This document shows positions 30,965 through 38,722 of a stretch of 48,795 nucleotides of DNA, piece after piece. The position numbers and the translations under genes are program-made. Under the pieces are notes generated by a model that saw only the letters and a program-made list of their open reading frames with translations, did no database searches and was not told the origin of the DNA. Each line of letters starts with the position of its first letter. Position 1 is the first letter of the stretch. The DNA is from Alphaproteobacteria bacterium (GTDB lineage: Bacteria; Myxococcota_A; UBA796; GCA-2862545), in NCBI GenBank assembly GCA_020632875.1, contig JACKET010000028.1, forward strand, positions 1 through 48,795, in the 5' to 3' direction.

Positions 30965-31417
30965 TCAGTCGCTCGGCTCTTTCGCTCGCACCCAGTTCCC
31001 GCCTGCGGGAGGCATCGCGGGCTTCGGGGATGCCGCGTACTCGAGCCACTCGCGCCGCTCCTGGACGATCTGGTAGATGACCGGACGGTCGCGGCCCTGC
31101 TTCTCGTGGGCCGCGAGCTCGTCGAGGCGCTCGTCGAAGTAGCCGCGCTTCACGGCCGCGCGGATGATCTGGAAGTGCTCGTCGAGCACGTCGAAGTCGG
31201 TGCGATCGCTCGCGTGCCACATGGCCGAGCGGTTGGCCATGAGCTTCTGCGGCGACCGGATCACATAGGTCTCGCCGAGCTTCCGGATCCGCCGCCGGTA
31301 GGCGTTCGGATTGCTGCCGCGGAGCTCGACCAGCTCCTGGTAGAGGGCTGGATCGGCCTCTTCGATCTGCGCGAGCACCAGGTCGCGCTTGTCGCGATTC
31401 CTTCCGCGGCGTCCCAT
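30965..31417 (-). CDS. Hypothetical basic protein upstream-coupled to a methyltransferase gene
   Basis: 150 residues. The N-terminus MGRRGRNRDKRDLVLAQIEE is basic, and the middle has PNAYRRRIRKLGETYVIRSP. No signal peptide or membrane segment; Arg/Lys/Glu content suggests a soluble nucleic-acid- or protein-binding helical protein. The gene starts nine bases after the methyltransferase-like gene on the same strand, so the two are probably co-transcribed. I do not recognise a family. Confidence 0.75.
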   Translation of the reverse strand: MGRRGRNRDKRDLVLAQIEEADPALYQELVELRGSNPNAYRRRIRKLGETYVIRSPQKLMANRSAMWHASDRTDFDVLDEHFQIIRAAVKRGYFDERLDELAAHEKQGRDRPVIYQIVQERREWLEYAASPKPAMPPAGGNWVRAKEPSD

Positions 31418-31426
31418 GGGGGGATT

Positions 31427-32572
31427 CTACTTCCGGAAGGCGAAGGCGTGCTCCCAGCGCACGGTGTTCCGCGCGTGGTCGGGCCGCTCGACGCTCGCGC
31501 GGCCGATGACCGCGAGGCCCGCCTCGCGCGCCGCATCCTCGGTGGCCTTCGCCGTGTCGACGCCACCCTGCGGAGTGAGCCCGTCGCCGATGACGACGAC
31601 GAGGTGGCCGCCGGGCTCGAGCAGCGCGGCCGCGCGGGCGGTCCAGCGCATCGTGTCGCCCGCCCACCGCTTCTTCGCCTCGGCCGCACCGTCGCGCCAG
31701 TCGCGCCGGGGCCCGATCTCGGCCTCCCACGAGGGCTGGCGCTCTTCGAGCCAGACGTGACGCAGGTGCTGGAGCGGGAGGTAGTCGTAGGTGGACGGGT
31801 ACGGCGGCGACGTGACGACGAGCTGCACCTGACGGTCGAGGGACAGCGACCGCGCGTCGGCGAACGCGACATCGGCCTCGGGCGTTCCGGGCGGGACGGC
31901 GTCGCGGAGCTCGGCCTCGCGGCGGGCCAGCTCGCGCACCTTCTTGTGGAAGAGGACCGCGGTGGTGCCCGCCGGGCGATGGTGCTTCTCGCGGCGGCCG
32001 CTCGTGTCGGACGCGCGCCACGAGACCTTGACGAGGAGGCTGCTGAAGCAGGCCCAGAGCAGGTTCCGGACGCGCGGATCGGCCTCGTGGATGCCCTTGC
32101 GGATGGCCTCGAGCTCCCACAGGGCGTGCCGGGCGTACCACTTCTCGACGGCCGTGAGGATGGGCTCGGGCGGAAGGTCGCGGGCGTGCCGTGCGGCCTC
32201 GGTGAGCTTGCGGGCCGTGCTGCGGAACAGCGTGAGCAGCTCTTCGTCGGGGGTGGCGGTGCGGGCCTTCGCGACCAGCACGGCGATGGGCGAGATGTCG
32301 CGCCCCACCGCGGAACGGCCCGCCACACGGGCTTCGATGAGCGTGGTGCCGCCCCCGCAGAACGGGTCGAGCATGCGCTGGCCCTCGAAGCTCTGCACGA
32401 GGTCGCGCGCCGCATCGGGATGGAGGCCCGCCGGGTAGGTGTGGAATCCGTGGGTGAGGCGCGGCTCGCCGCCCTCGTGGAGCAACGCGGCTTCGAGCAC
32501 GTCGACCACGGCGTCGTCGCCGAAGCGGAAGCGCCCCCGGTGCTGTTGTGCTGCTGCGGTCCTGCGGGCCAT
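31427..32572 (-). CDS. DNA-methyltransferase-like protein (N4/N6 amino-methyltransferase family)
   Basis: 381 residues. The AdoMet-binding motif DPFCGGGTTLIEA (residues 69-81) comes first and the catalytic-type motif VTSPPYPSTYDY (252-263) comes much later. TSPPY is the form found in N4-cytosine methyltransferases. About 170 residues lie between the two motifs, which may hold the target-recognition part. A late strand GGHLVVVIGDGL closes the fold. The order differs from the beta class, where SPPY precedes DPFxGSGTT, so it is a permuted or gamma/alpha-like form. No restriction gene lies next to it, so it may be an orphan methylase. RNA as substrate is not ruled out. The ATG at 32572 lacks an obvious ribosome site. 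Confidence 0.82.
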   Translation of the reverse strand: MARRTAAAQQHRGRFRFGDDAVVDVLEAALLHEGGEPRLTHGFHTYPAGLHPDAARDLVQSFEGQRMLDPFCGGGTTLIEARVAGRSAVGRDISPIAVLVAKARTATPDEELLTLFRSTARKLTEAARHARDLPPEPILTAVEKWYARHALWELEAIRKGIHEADPRVRNLLWACFSSLLVKVSWRASDTSGRREKHHRPAGTTAVLFHKKVRELARREAELRDAVPPGTPEADVAFADARSLSLDRQVQLVVTSPPYPSTYDYLPLQHLRHVWLEERQPSWEAEIGPRRDWRDGAAEAKKRWAGDTMRWTARAAALLEPGGHLVVVIGDGLTPQGGVDTAKATEDAAREAGLAVIGRASVERPDHARNTVRWEHAFAFRK

Positions 32573-32671
32573 GACGGGGCTTATCGAGGGGCAGACCGCG
32601 ACGCGTGATATTTCTTTTTCTGCTCCGGGAGCCTCGCGGGTCGAAGAGACGAACCCCGAGATGGTGGGTCG

Positions 32672-33223
32672 TTGGACTTCACGGAAGACGAGCTTCGAGA
32701 CCTCTACGACCGGTATGCGCCGGTCCTCCTCCAGCGGTGCCGCAGCATCCTGAAGAACGAGGAGGCCGCCCACGACGCGGTCCAGGAGACCTTCGCGCGC
32801 GTCATCCGCAACGCCGACACCTTCCGCCAGCAGTCGTCTCCCCTCACCTGGATGTACCGGATCTCCACCAACTACTGCCTCAACCAGATCCGCAACCACG
32901 GCACCCGGCAGGGCAAGCTCACGGCGAACCGCGAAGACATCGTGGGCGCGGGCTTCGTCCAGCCGGACTCCGACGAACGGCACGACCACGCCCGCATCAT
33001 GGGCCTGCTGTCCGAAGCCGACGACGAGACCCGGAAGTGCGTGGTCCACACCTTCTTCGACGACTGCACGCGCGAAGAGGTGGCCCAGTTGGTGGGACTC
33101 TCGGTGCCCACGGTGCGCAAGCGCATCAACACCTTCCTCGACCGCGCCCGCCGGGCGTTCGGCGAGGCCGCCGTCGCGAGCGTCACCCTGCTCGTGGCCC
33201 TGATCTCCTGGAGCACGCCATGA
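32672..33223 (+). CDS. ECF-type RNA polymerase sigma factor with hydrophobic C-terminus
   Basis: 183 residues from a TTG start (no better in-frame start precedes region 2). Sigma region 2 is clear: LYDRYAPVLLQRCRSILKNE and AHDAVQETFARVIRNADTF, then SPLTWMYRISTNYCLNQIRN. Region 4 has CTREEVAQLVGLSVPTVRKR, a good helix-turn-helix. After region 4 the protein ends in a hydrophobic stretch (AAVASVTLLVALISW), which could tether it to the membrane; ECF factors normally stop near here. It is the first gene of a four-gene overlapping operon with an anti-sigma-like gene directly after it. Confidence 0.92.
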   Translation: MDFTEDELRDLYDRYAPVLLQRCRSILKNEEAAHDAVQETFARVIRNADTFRQQSSPLTWMYRISTNYCLNQIRNHGTRQGKLTANREDIVGAGFVQPDSDERHDHARIMGLLSEADDETRKCVVHTFFDDCTREEVAQLVGLSVPTVRKRINTFLDRARRAFGEAAVASVTLLVALISWSTP

Positions 33224-34002
33224 TCCCCGACCCGAACGACGGAAACCGTCCGAGCCACCTGACGCTCGCGCGCTTCGCGACCGGGGAGCTCTCCGCAGGC
33301 GAGGCCGCCGAGGTCGAGCAGTACGTCGCGGCCCACCCCGAGGCCCGCGCGCACCTCGACGCCATCGAGGCGGCGCGCTCCGAGGTCCGCCCGTTCGACC
33401 TCGCGGCGCTCCGGGCCCGTGCGGCGACCGTGCCCGGCGAGGCCGGCGCGACGCCCGCCCCCGCGAACGACAACCGCGGCTTCTACGCGCTGGTGCCCGT
33501 GCTGCTGCTGGCGGCCGTCGCCCTGCTCGCCGCCTGGCCCGTGCTGATGGGTGGTCCGGCCGACCGCGCCGTCGACCCGACGTACACGGGCATCCGCGGC
33601 ACCGGGGCGCTCGAGGTCTACCACCTCGAGGCCGAGGGGCTGTCGCGGTACGACCACCGGGCGCTCGGCGAAGGCGACGTGGTCGGCTTCAAGGTCGATC
33701 CCGCGCAGCACGCCGGCGTGGTGCTGCTCTCGGTCGACGGCAGCGGGCAGGTCAGCGTGTACTGGCCCGCATCCGGCGACGCGCCCGAGCCCCTCGCGGG
33801 CAGCGGCATGGTCGCCCTTCCCGGCACGGTGGTGCTCGACGGGGCCCCGGGCCCCGAGATCTTCGTGGCCGTGTTCGACACGAGCGTGGCGGATGCCCGC
33901 GCCGACGCCGAGCGGGCGTGGCAGGCTGGGGGTGCGAACGGCCTGCGCGACTGGGCGAAGGCGAAGTCCGAGGTCGATCTCGCGGTGGTGAACCGGAAGT
34001 GA
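33220..34002 (+). CDS. Anti-sigma-like single-pass membrane protein with DUF4384-like outer domain
   Basis: 260 residues; ATG overlaps the sigma stop (ATGA). The N-terminal cytoplasmic part HLTLARFATGELSAGEAAEV is the typical opening of anti-sigma zinc-finger-like proteins, but the HxxxCxxC zinc motif is missing. One membrane helix follows (YALVPVLLLAAVALLAAWPV). The outer domain GDVVGFKVDPAQHAGVVLLS ... GQVSVYWPASGD has the strand pattern of DUF4384, a domain often found next to caspase-like proteases. It probably holds the sigma factor at the membrane and senses an outside cue. Confidence 0.82.
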   Translation: MIPDPNDGNRPSHLTLARFATGELSAGEAAEVEQYVAAHPEARAHLDAIEAARSEVRPFDLAALRARAATVPGEAGATPAPANDNRGFYALVPVLLLAAVALLAAWPVLMGGPADRAVDPTYTGIRGTGALEVYHLEAEGLSRYDHRALGEGDVVGFKVDPAQHAGVVLLSVDGSGQVSVYWPASGDAPEPLAGSGMVALPGTVVLDGAPGPEIFVAVFDTSVADARADAERAWQAGGANGLRDWAKAKSEVDLAVVNRK

Positions 34003-35573
34003 GCCGCATCCTGCCCGTCCTCGTCGCCCTCTTCGCCGCGCTGCCCGCGTGGGCCGGCGAGCTGCGCGTCGGGGTGTTCGTCGGGAACAACGCCGGGCGG
34101 CCCTCCGAGCAGGAGCTGATCTTCGCGGCCGCCGACGCCCGCAAGATGCGCGATCTGTTCGAGCAGTTCGGCAACGTGCAGGAGGCCGTGCTCCTCGAGA
34201 ACGAGTCGCGCCGCAACGTCGTCGGCGCCATCTCGGGCCTGCACAAGCGCATCGTCGACGCGCGCAACCAGGGCGACCACACGACCCTGTTCTTCTACTA
34301 CTCGGGCCACGGAGACAGCGAATCGCTCCACCTCGGCAGCACCGACCTCACCCACGAAGAGTTGCGGAAGATGCTCGACGACAGCGGTGCCGACGTGCGC
34401 ATCGCGATGCTCGACGCATGCCAGTCGGGCGGCGTGCTCCGCGCGAAGGGCGGCGTTCGCGGCCCGAGCTTCGGCTTCGCGGTCGACGTGAGCCAGGCGA
34501 AGGGCACCGCGTTCCTCACGAGCTCCGCGGCGAGCGAGCTGTCCCAGGAATCGGCCGAGGTCGGCGGCGGGTTCTTCACGCACTACCTGCACTCTGCGCT
34601 GCTCGGCGCCGGCGACGCGAACCGCGACGGCGAGGTCACGCTGCCCGAGGCCTACCAGTTCGTCTACGGCGAGACCGTGTTCAGCACCCGCGACGCGCAG
34701 CGCACCCAGACGCCCGAGTTCGACTTCGACCTGACGGGCGCCGGGGCCATCCCGATGACCACGCTCGAGGCCGCCACCTCGAAGATGTCGTTCCTCGGCG
34801 ACCTCTCGGGCACCTACTCGGTGTGGGACGAGTCCCGCAAGCGGTACGTCGCCGAGGTCGACGGCAGCCGTCCCATCCAGCTCGCCGTGCGCCCCGGCTC
34901 GTACTTCGTGCACAAGCGCATGCCCGGCTGGGTCGACGAAGCGGAGTACCAGGTGCGGCGCGGCGAGACGCGCACGGTCGTCCAGGAGGACTTCGTCAGC
35001 GTCCCGTACGAGCAGACAGCCGCCCGCGGCGACCTCGATCGCGTCGTGCGTCGCGCGAAGCTGCCCGACGTGTCGCTGCGCATGATGATCGGCGGCCGCA
35101 GCTTCGGCGACGGCACGGTGGTGGGGTCGCAGTACATCCCGCAGCACGGCCTGCTCGGGGTCGAGGCGCGCTTCCAGAACGGCACCAGCGCCACGTACTG
35201 GTCGGTCGACTTCCAGACGGGCGGCGGTCCCGGCACGCTGAACTTCGCGGAGCTCGGCCAGGTGCCGGTGATCGTCCAGGCCTACTCCGGCGCCGTGACC
35301 TTCGGGTTCACGTCCAAGCCCGCGCTGTTCCAGTTCGGCATGGGCGGGCGCGCGCAGGTCATCGGGTTCACGCGGCACTTCGTCAATGGCACGGTCGAGC
35401 CCCAGAGCTCCCTCTCCCTCGCACCGGGAATCCAGGGCTGGGCGGGCATCCATCCCGGGCGGGCGGTCGTCGAGCTCCAGCACCACACGCACATCATGGC
35501 GACCTCGTTCACGGACGACCGGCCGCACCCGGCCTACATGGAGCTCTACCTCACCGCGGGGTACCGGTTCTGA
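33999..35573 (+). CDS. Exported caspase-family (C14) protein with beta-rich C-terminus
   Basis: 524 residues from a GTG in a GTGA overlap. MSRILPVLVALFAALPAWAG is a signal peptide, so the protease domain should be in the periplasm or outside. The C14/metacaspase dyad is visible: His104 in LFFYYSGHGDSE and Cys141 in IAMLDACQSGG. Residues 240-524 are beta-rich (VSLRMMIGGRSFGDGTVVGS, VPVIVQAYSGAVTFGFTSKP, RAVVELQHHTHIMATSF) and the protein ends MELYLTAGYRF. A terminal Phe is typical of outer-membrane beta-barrels. The combination suggests a protease displayed by, or inserted in, the outer membrane; this is inference. Confidence 0.88.
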   Translation: MSRILPVLVALFAALPAWAGELRVGVFVGNNAGRPSEQELIFAAADARKMRDLFEQFGNVQEAVLLENESRRNVVGAISGLHKRIVDARNQGDHTTLFFYYSGHGDSESLHLGSTDLTHEELRKMLDDSGADVRIAMLDACQSGGVLRAKGGVRGPSFGFAVDVSQAKGTAFLTSSAASELSQESAEVGGGFFTHYLHSALLGAGDANRDGEVTLPEAYQFVYGETVFSTRDAQRTQTPEFDFDLTGAGAIPMTTLEAATSKMSFLGDLSGTYSVWDESRKRYVAEVDGSRPIQLAVRPGSYFVHKRMPGWVDEAEYQVRRGETRTVVQEDFVSVPYEQTAARGDLDRVVRRAKLPDVSLRMMIGGRSFGDGTVVGSQYIPQHGLLGVEARFQNGTSATYWSVDFQTGGGPGTLNFAELGQVPVIVQAYSGAVTFGFTSKPALFQFGMGGRAQVIGFTRHFVNGTVEPQSSLSLAPGIQGWAGIHPGRAVVELQHHTHIMATSFTDDRPHPAYMELYLTAGYRF

Positions 35574-36448
35574 TGTGGCTCGCCCTGGCGCTGCTCGGCT
35601 GCGAGAACCCCATCTCGAACGAGCTCTTCTACGCCGACGAGGAGTTCCTCGCGGTGCTGCCGAGCCAGTCGCGGCTCGGCTTCTCGTCGCTGTACGCCAA
35701 CACCGCCGTGCAGCCGGGTGACGACCCGCTTCTGGTCGCCGGCTTCGACGCCGCCGCCGAGCTCGACGAGGCGCTGACGATCGTGACGACCGTGGGCGAC
35801 GTGCTGCGCTCGACACCGCCGCTCGAGCGCAGCGACACGCACCGCACCTGGGGTGAGCGCTCGATCGCCGCGCCAGACGACGTGCCCACCGACCTGTGGT
35901 GGATCCGCGCGACCATCGTCCGAGCCGCCCCTGGCGCCGACTTCACGTGGACGATCGAAGGCGCGCCCAGCGCGGACGGCCCCTGGGAGATCGTGGGCTC
36001 CGGCCGCCACGACCCCGACGGCATCGGCACGGTGCACTGGGACTTCGCGGCCATGGGCGCCGCGCTGGGCGTCGAGGTCGCGGGCGAGCTGGAGGCCGAC
36101 TACGACGAGACCGGCGCCGACCGCGAAGTGGCGTTCACCCTGCCTCCTCCGGCAGGCATCGGGCTCCCCGCGCAGTACCACCTCGCGGGGCGCACCGTGT
36201 TCGGATGGACCGGCGAGCTCGCGCTGACCACCGACGCAGAGGCCTGGCCCGGCGCCGCGCAGATCTTCCTCGACGAGAGCCACGCCGGACGCGGACACGG
36301 CATCGTGCAGCGGCCCGACGGCGAGGTCGCGTTCCAGACCTGCTGGAACGCCGAGGGCGCGCAGGTCTTCAGCCTCGGTGACGTCGACTTCCCGGCGGTC
36401 GGGGCACCCGCAGACTGCCCCGTGCCGGACGTGTTCGCCGAGCCCTGA
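35573..36448 (+). CDS. Predicted lipoprotein, last gene of the caspase operon
   Basis: 291 residues; start shares one base with the caspase stop (TGATG). MWLALALLGCENPIS has a very short type II signal with lipobox LLGC. The rest is Asp/Ala/Trp-rich and probably beta-structured (PTDLWWIRATIVRAAPGADF, GVEVAGELEADYDETGADRE). Two late Cys (FQTCWNAEG, APADCPVPD) may pair. No family is recognised. As part of the sigma/anti-sigma/caspase unit it could be a substrate, an anchor or an inhibitor of the caspase-like protein; nothing in the sequence decides. Confidence 0.82.
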   Translation: MWLALALLGCENPISNELFYADEEFLAVLPSQSRLGFSSLYANTAVQPGDDPLLVAGFDAAAELDEALTIVTTVGDVLRSTPPLERSDTHRTWGERSIAAPDDVPTDLWWIRATIVRAAPGADFTWTIEGAPSADGPWEIVGSGRHDPDGIGTVHWDFAAMGAALGVEVAGELEADYDETGADREVAFTLPPPAGIGLPAQYHLAGRTVFGWTGELALTTDAEAWPGAAQIFLDESHAGRGHGIVQRPDGEVAFQTCWNAEGAQVFSLGDVDFPAVGAPADCPVPDVFAEP

Positions 36449-36463
36449 GGACGTGTGAGGCGG

Positions 36464-37267
36464 CTACCAGGCGACCGGGTTGGTCGTGGCGCCCCACCAG
36501 CTCACGTTCGCGTCGTTCGACAGCACCTGGGCGTCGACGTAGCCACCGGCGCCCGCGGGGCCGGGGTAGACCGACACCGTCTCGCCGTTGCGGGAGAACC
36601 CGAACAGCTGGTCGTCGGCGTAGCCGAGGCCGAACAGCTTCCCGACGGGGATCGTGCCGAGGTAGGTGACCTGCCACGTCTGCGGATCGATGCGGACGAG
36701 GCCGTCGCTGGTCTCTTCCTCCCACACGGTCCAGTAGAGGAAGCCGTCGGGGAGGCCGACGAGATCGCCGCTGGTCTCGTAGGGGGTGTTGTAGACGACC
36801 GGCGTGGCGGAGCAATCCGCGAGGTCGACGCGCTTGATGACCGTGTCGCCGGCCGCGAGGAGCACGCCGTCGGGCGTGAACGCGAGGCCCATCATCTCGA
36901 TGTCGGTGTCGCAGATCTTCTCGACCTGAGCGGTCGTGGGGTCGATCTGGTAGAGCGCGTCGAACGTGCCGCCGAACACCTGGCCTTCGTGGTCGATCGC
37001 GATGTCGGTCATCTGGGAGACCGAAGCGCCTGCGGCCGTGTGGAACGAGCCGATGAGATCGCGCTGACCCGTGACGGGGTCGACCGTGAACAGGTCGGTG
37101 GACGTGTTCGCGTAGACGGGCGCGTCGGCCACCGGAACATCCGGCGGGACATCGGTGTCTTCGACCTGCGGGGGCGGCGGCAGGGACGGGCCCGTCGGAG
37201 GCTTCTGGAAGCCGTATTCCTGACAGCCCACCGCGAGTACCAGAGTCACAGAAAACAGAACGCGCAT
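36464..37267 (-). CDS. Predicted lipoprotein with beta-propeller-like repeats
   Basis: 267 residues. MRVLFSVTLVLAVGCQEYGF contains lipobox AVGC. A Pro-rich tether follows (KPPTGPSLPPPPQVEDTDVP). The mature domain has recurring phrases such as DLFTVDPVTGQRDLIGSF, ALYQIDPTTAQVEKICD, VIKRVDLADCSATPVVY and GLVRIDPQTWQVTYLG. These are blade-like units of about 40 residues, as in NHL- or SMP-30-like propellers. The ligand is unknown. It converges on the caspase-operon lipoprotein gene (15-base gap) and diverges from the gene at 37370. Confidence 0.85.
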   Translation of the reverse strand: MRVLFSVTLVLAVGCQEYGFQKPPTGPSLPPPPQVEDTDVPPDVPVADAPVYANTSTDLFTVDPVTGQRDLIGSFHTAAGASVSQMTDIAIDHEGQVFGGTFDALYQIDPTTAQVEKICDTDIEMMGLAFTPDGVLLAAGDTVIKRVDLADCSATPVVYNTPYETSGDLVGLPDGFLYWTVWEEETSDGLVRIDPQTWQVTYLGTIPVGKLFGLGYADDQLFGFSRNGETVSVYPGPAGAGGYVDAQVLSNDANVSWWGATTNPVAW

Positions 37268-37369
37268 TCGACACCTCGGCGCAGTGAGGCTCCGTAGCAC
37301 TTCCCCCCCGGCCTGGCAAGGCGCGAAAAGCGCCGAATGAAACGCGCTGGACACTGCGCCCGAGACCCC

Positions 37370-38722
37370 ATGACGTATGCTTCCCGAATGCTGCTGTTGC
37401 TGTCCGTGCTCGTCGCACCCCCGGCCCTGGCCGCACCCAATCCCCGCGAGGCCGAGGCCCTCCGTCTGACGGAAGAGATCACCCGGCTCTCCGAGAAGAC
37501 CGCTTGGGCGGGGGTCGAGCGGAAGTACGAGCAACTCCTCGAGCTCAAGAACGTCGACGTGAACAGCTTCACGCACCTGCAGGCCGCCCACGCGGCACAG
37601 GCGCGCGGCGACATCGCCACGGCGAACGTCCGGGCGAACCGCGCCATCAAGGCTGCGAAGTCCGACCCCGACACGCTCGAGAAGGCCTCGGCGTGGGTCG
37701 CCGACTTCCTCGTGAACTACGGCGAGGTGCAGATCGAGCTGTCGGTGGCGTACCGCGGCGACGCGATCGTCGAGTCGCGCGATCCGGTGTTCGCGCCGAA
37801 GGTCCGCGCCATCCTCGGGTTCGCCACCGAGCGCCTCGCGGCCGACCGCACGTTCACGGGGTACCTCCCGATCGGCCGGTACAAGGTGGGCGACGAGACG
37901 TTCGACGTCGACGGCAGCAGCGTGAAGGTCTTCGTGAAGCCCGTGAAGGACGCCCCCGTCACGCAGGCCACGGCTCCAGAGCCGCCCCTCGGCGAGCGCG
38001 TCGTCGTGCTCGCGGCGCGGGGCGGCGGCTGGGCGGCGGCCTCGTGGTCCGACACCGCGTCCCGCATCCGCGATGCGCTGTACGAGGCCGACGGGGTGCT
38101 CGCGGTCGACGTGAAGGGCCCCGACACGCCATGGGTCGTCGTCCGTCCCAACGTCGACGCGATGAGCAGCCGCGGGCTCACGATGGTGGGGCTCGCCGAG
38201 CGCGTGCGCGCCGCCCTCCCCGATGCCCAGGTCGTGTTCTCGGCCGACGAGCTCGCCGTGTCGCCGGGCGTCTCCGCCCCTGCCGTGGCCGCGGTCGTGG
38301 TGGTCGACGCCACACCCGAGATCCCCGCCCCCGCGCCGCCGCCGCCCGAGACGCCCGAGGGCTCGCCCGTCGCGCCCGAGGGCTCCCCCGTCGCGCCCGA
38401 GGGCTCCCCGAACACGCCCGGGGGCCCTCCGCCCGAAGGCTCCGCCGGGCCCGCGACACCCGAGGGGTCCACCGAGCCCGGCCAGAGCGAGGTGCCGGCT
38501 CCGCAACCGATCCCCGCGAAGCCGGCGGTGACACTCGGCGAGGTCGCGCGCGTCGCCCCTGGCGATCCCTCCATCCCCGTGCCCGCCGATGCCGGCACCG
38601 TGCCGCGCTACTCGCTGCACGTCCGCACGAACGGCCCCACCGAGGCGCTCACCGCGGCCCTCCAGCGCGTCGAGGGCGCGCAGGGCCTCGGCATCAAGCC
38701 GGAGGCGCCCCCATCGCGGTGA
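37370..38722 (+). CDS. Exported protein sharing the N-domain of the 8039-9361 protein; Pro-rich repeat region
   Basis: 450 residues from the ATG at 37370 (37388 is the alternative). TYASRMLLLLSVLVAPPALAA is a signal peptide. Residues 25 to about 190 match the other protein: EALRLTEEITRLSEKTAWAG and VERKYEQLLELK parallel its LADEIANLAQKNAWSGVERK, and TGYLPIGRYKVGDETFDVDG parallels GMLPIGGPYKVADKEFSVE. A small alpha/beta domain with TASRIRDALYEADGVLAVDV follows. Then a low-complexity run carries PEGSPVAPEGSPVAPEGSP-type repeats, and the tail reads YSLHVRTNGPTEALTAALQR. The function is unknown. Its 3' end overlaps the PrsW-family gene by 29 bases. Confidence 0.85.
   Translation: MTYASRMLLLLSVLVAPPALAAPNPREAEALRLTEEITRLSEKTAWAGVERKYEQLLELKNVDVNSFTHLQAAHAAQARGDIATANVRANRAIKAAKSDPDTLEKASAWVADFLVNYGEVQIELSVAYRGDAIVESRDPVFAPKVRAILGFATERLAADRTFTGYLPIGRYKVGDETFDVDGSSVKVFVKPVKDAPVTQATAPEPPLGERVVVLAARGGGWAAASWSDTASRIRDALYEADGVLAVDVKGPDTPWVVVRPNVDAMSSRGLTMVGLAERVRAALPDAQVVFSADELAVSPGVSAPAVAAVVVVDATPEIPAPAPPPPETPEGSPVAPEGSPVAPEGSPNTPGGPPPEGSAGPATPEGSTEPGQSEVPAPQPIPAKPAVTLGEVARVAPGDPSIPVPADAGTVPRYSLHVRTNGPTEALTAALQRVEGAQGLGIKPEAPPSR

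Noticed and set aside
37320..37334. GGCGC-GAAAA-GCGCC stem in the 37268-37369 divergent gap as an operator.
   Set aside because: A 5-bp stem is expected by chance in this base composition and nothing ties it to a regulator.
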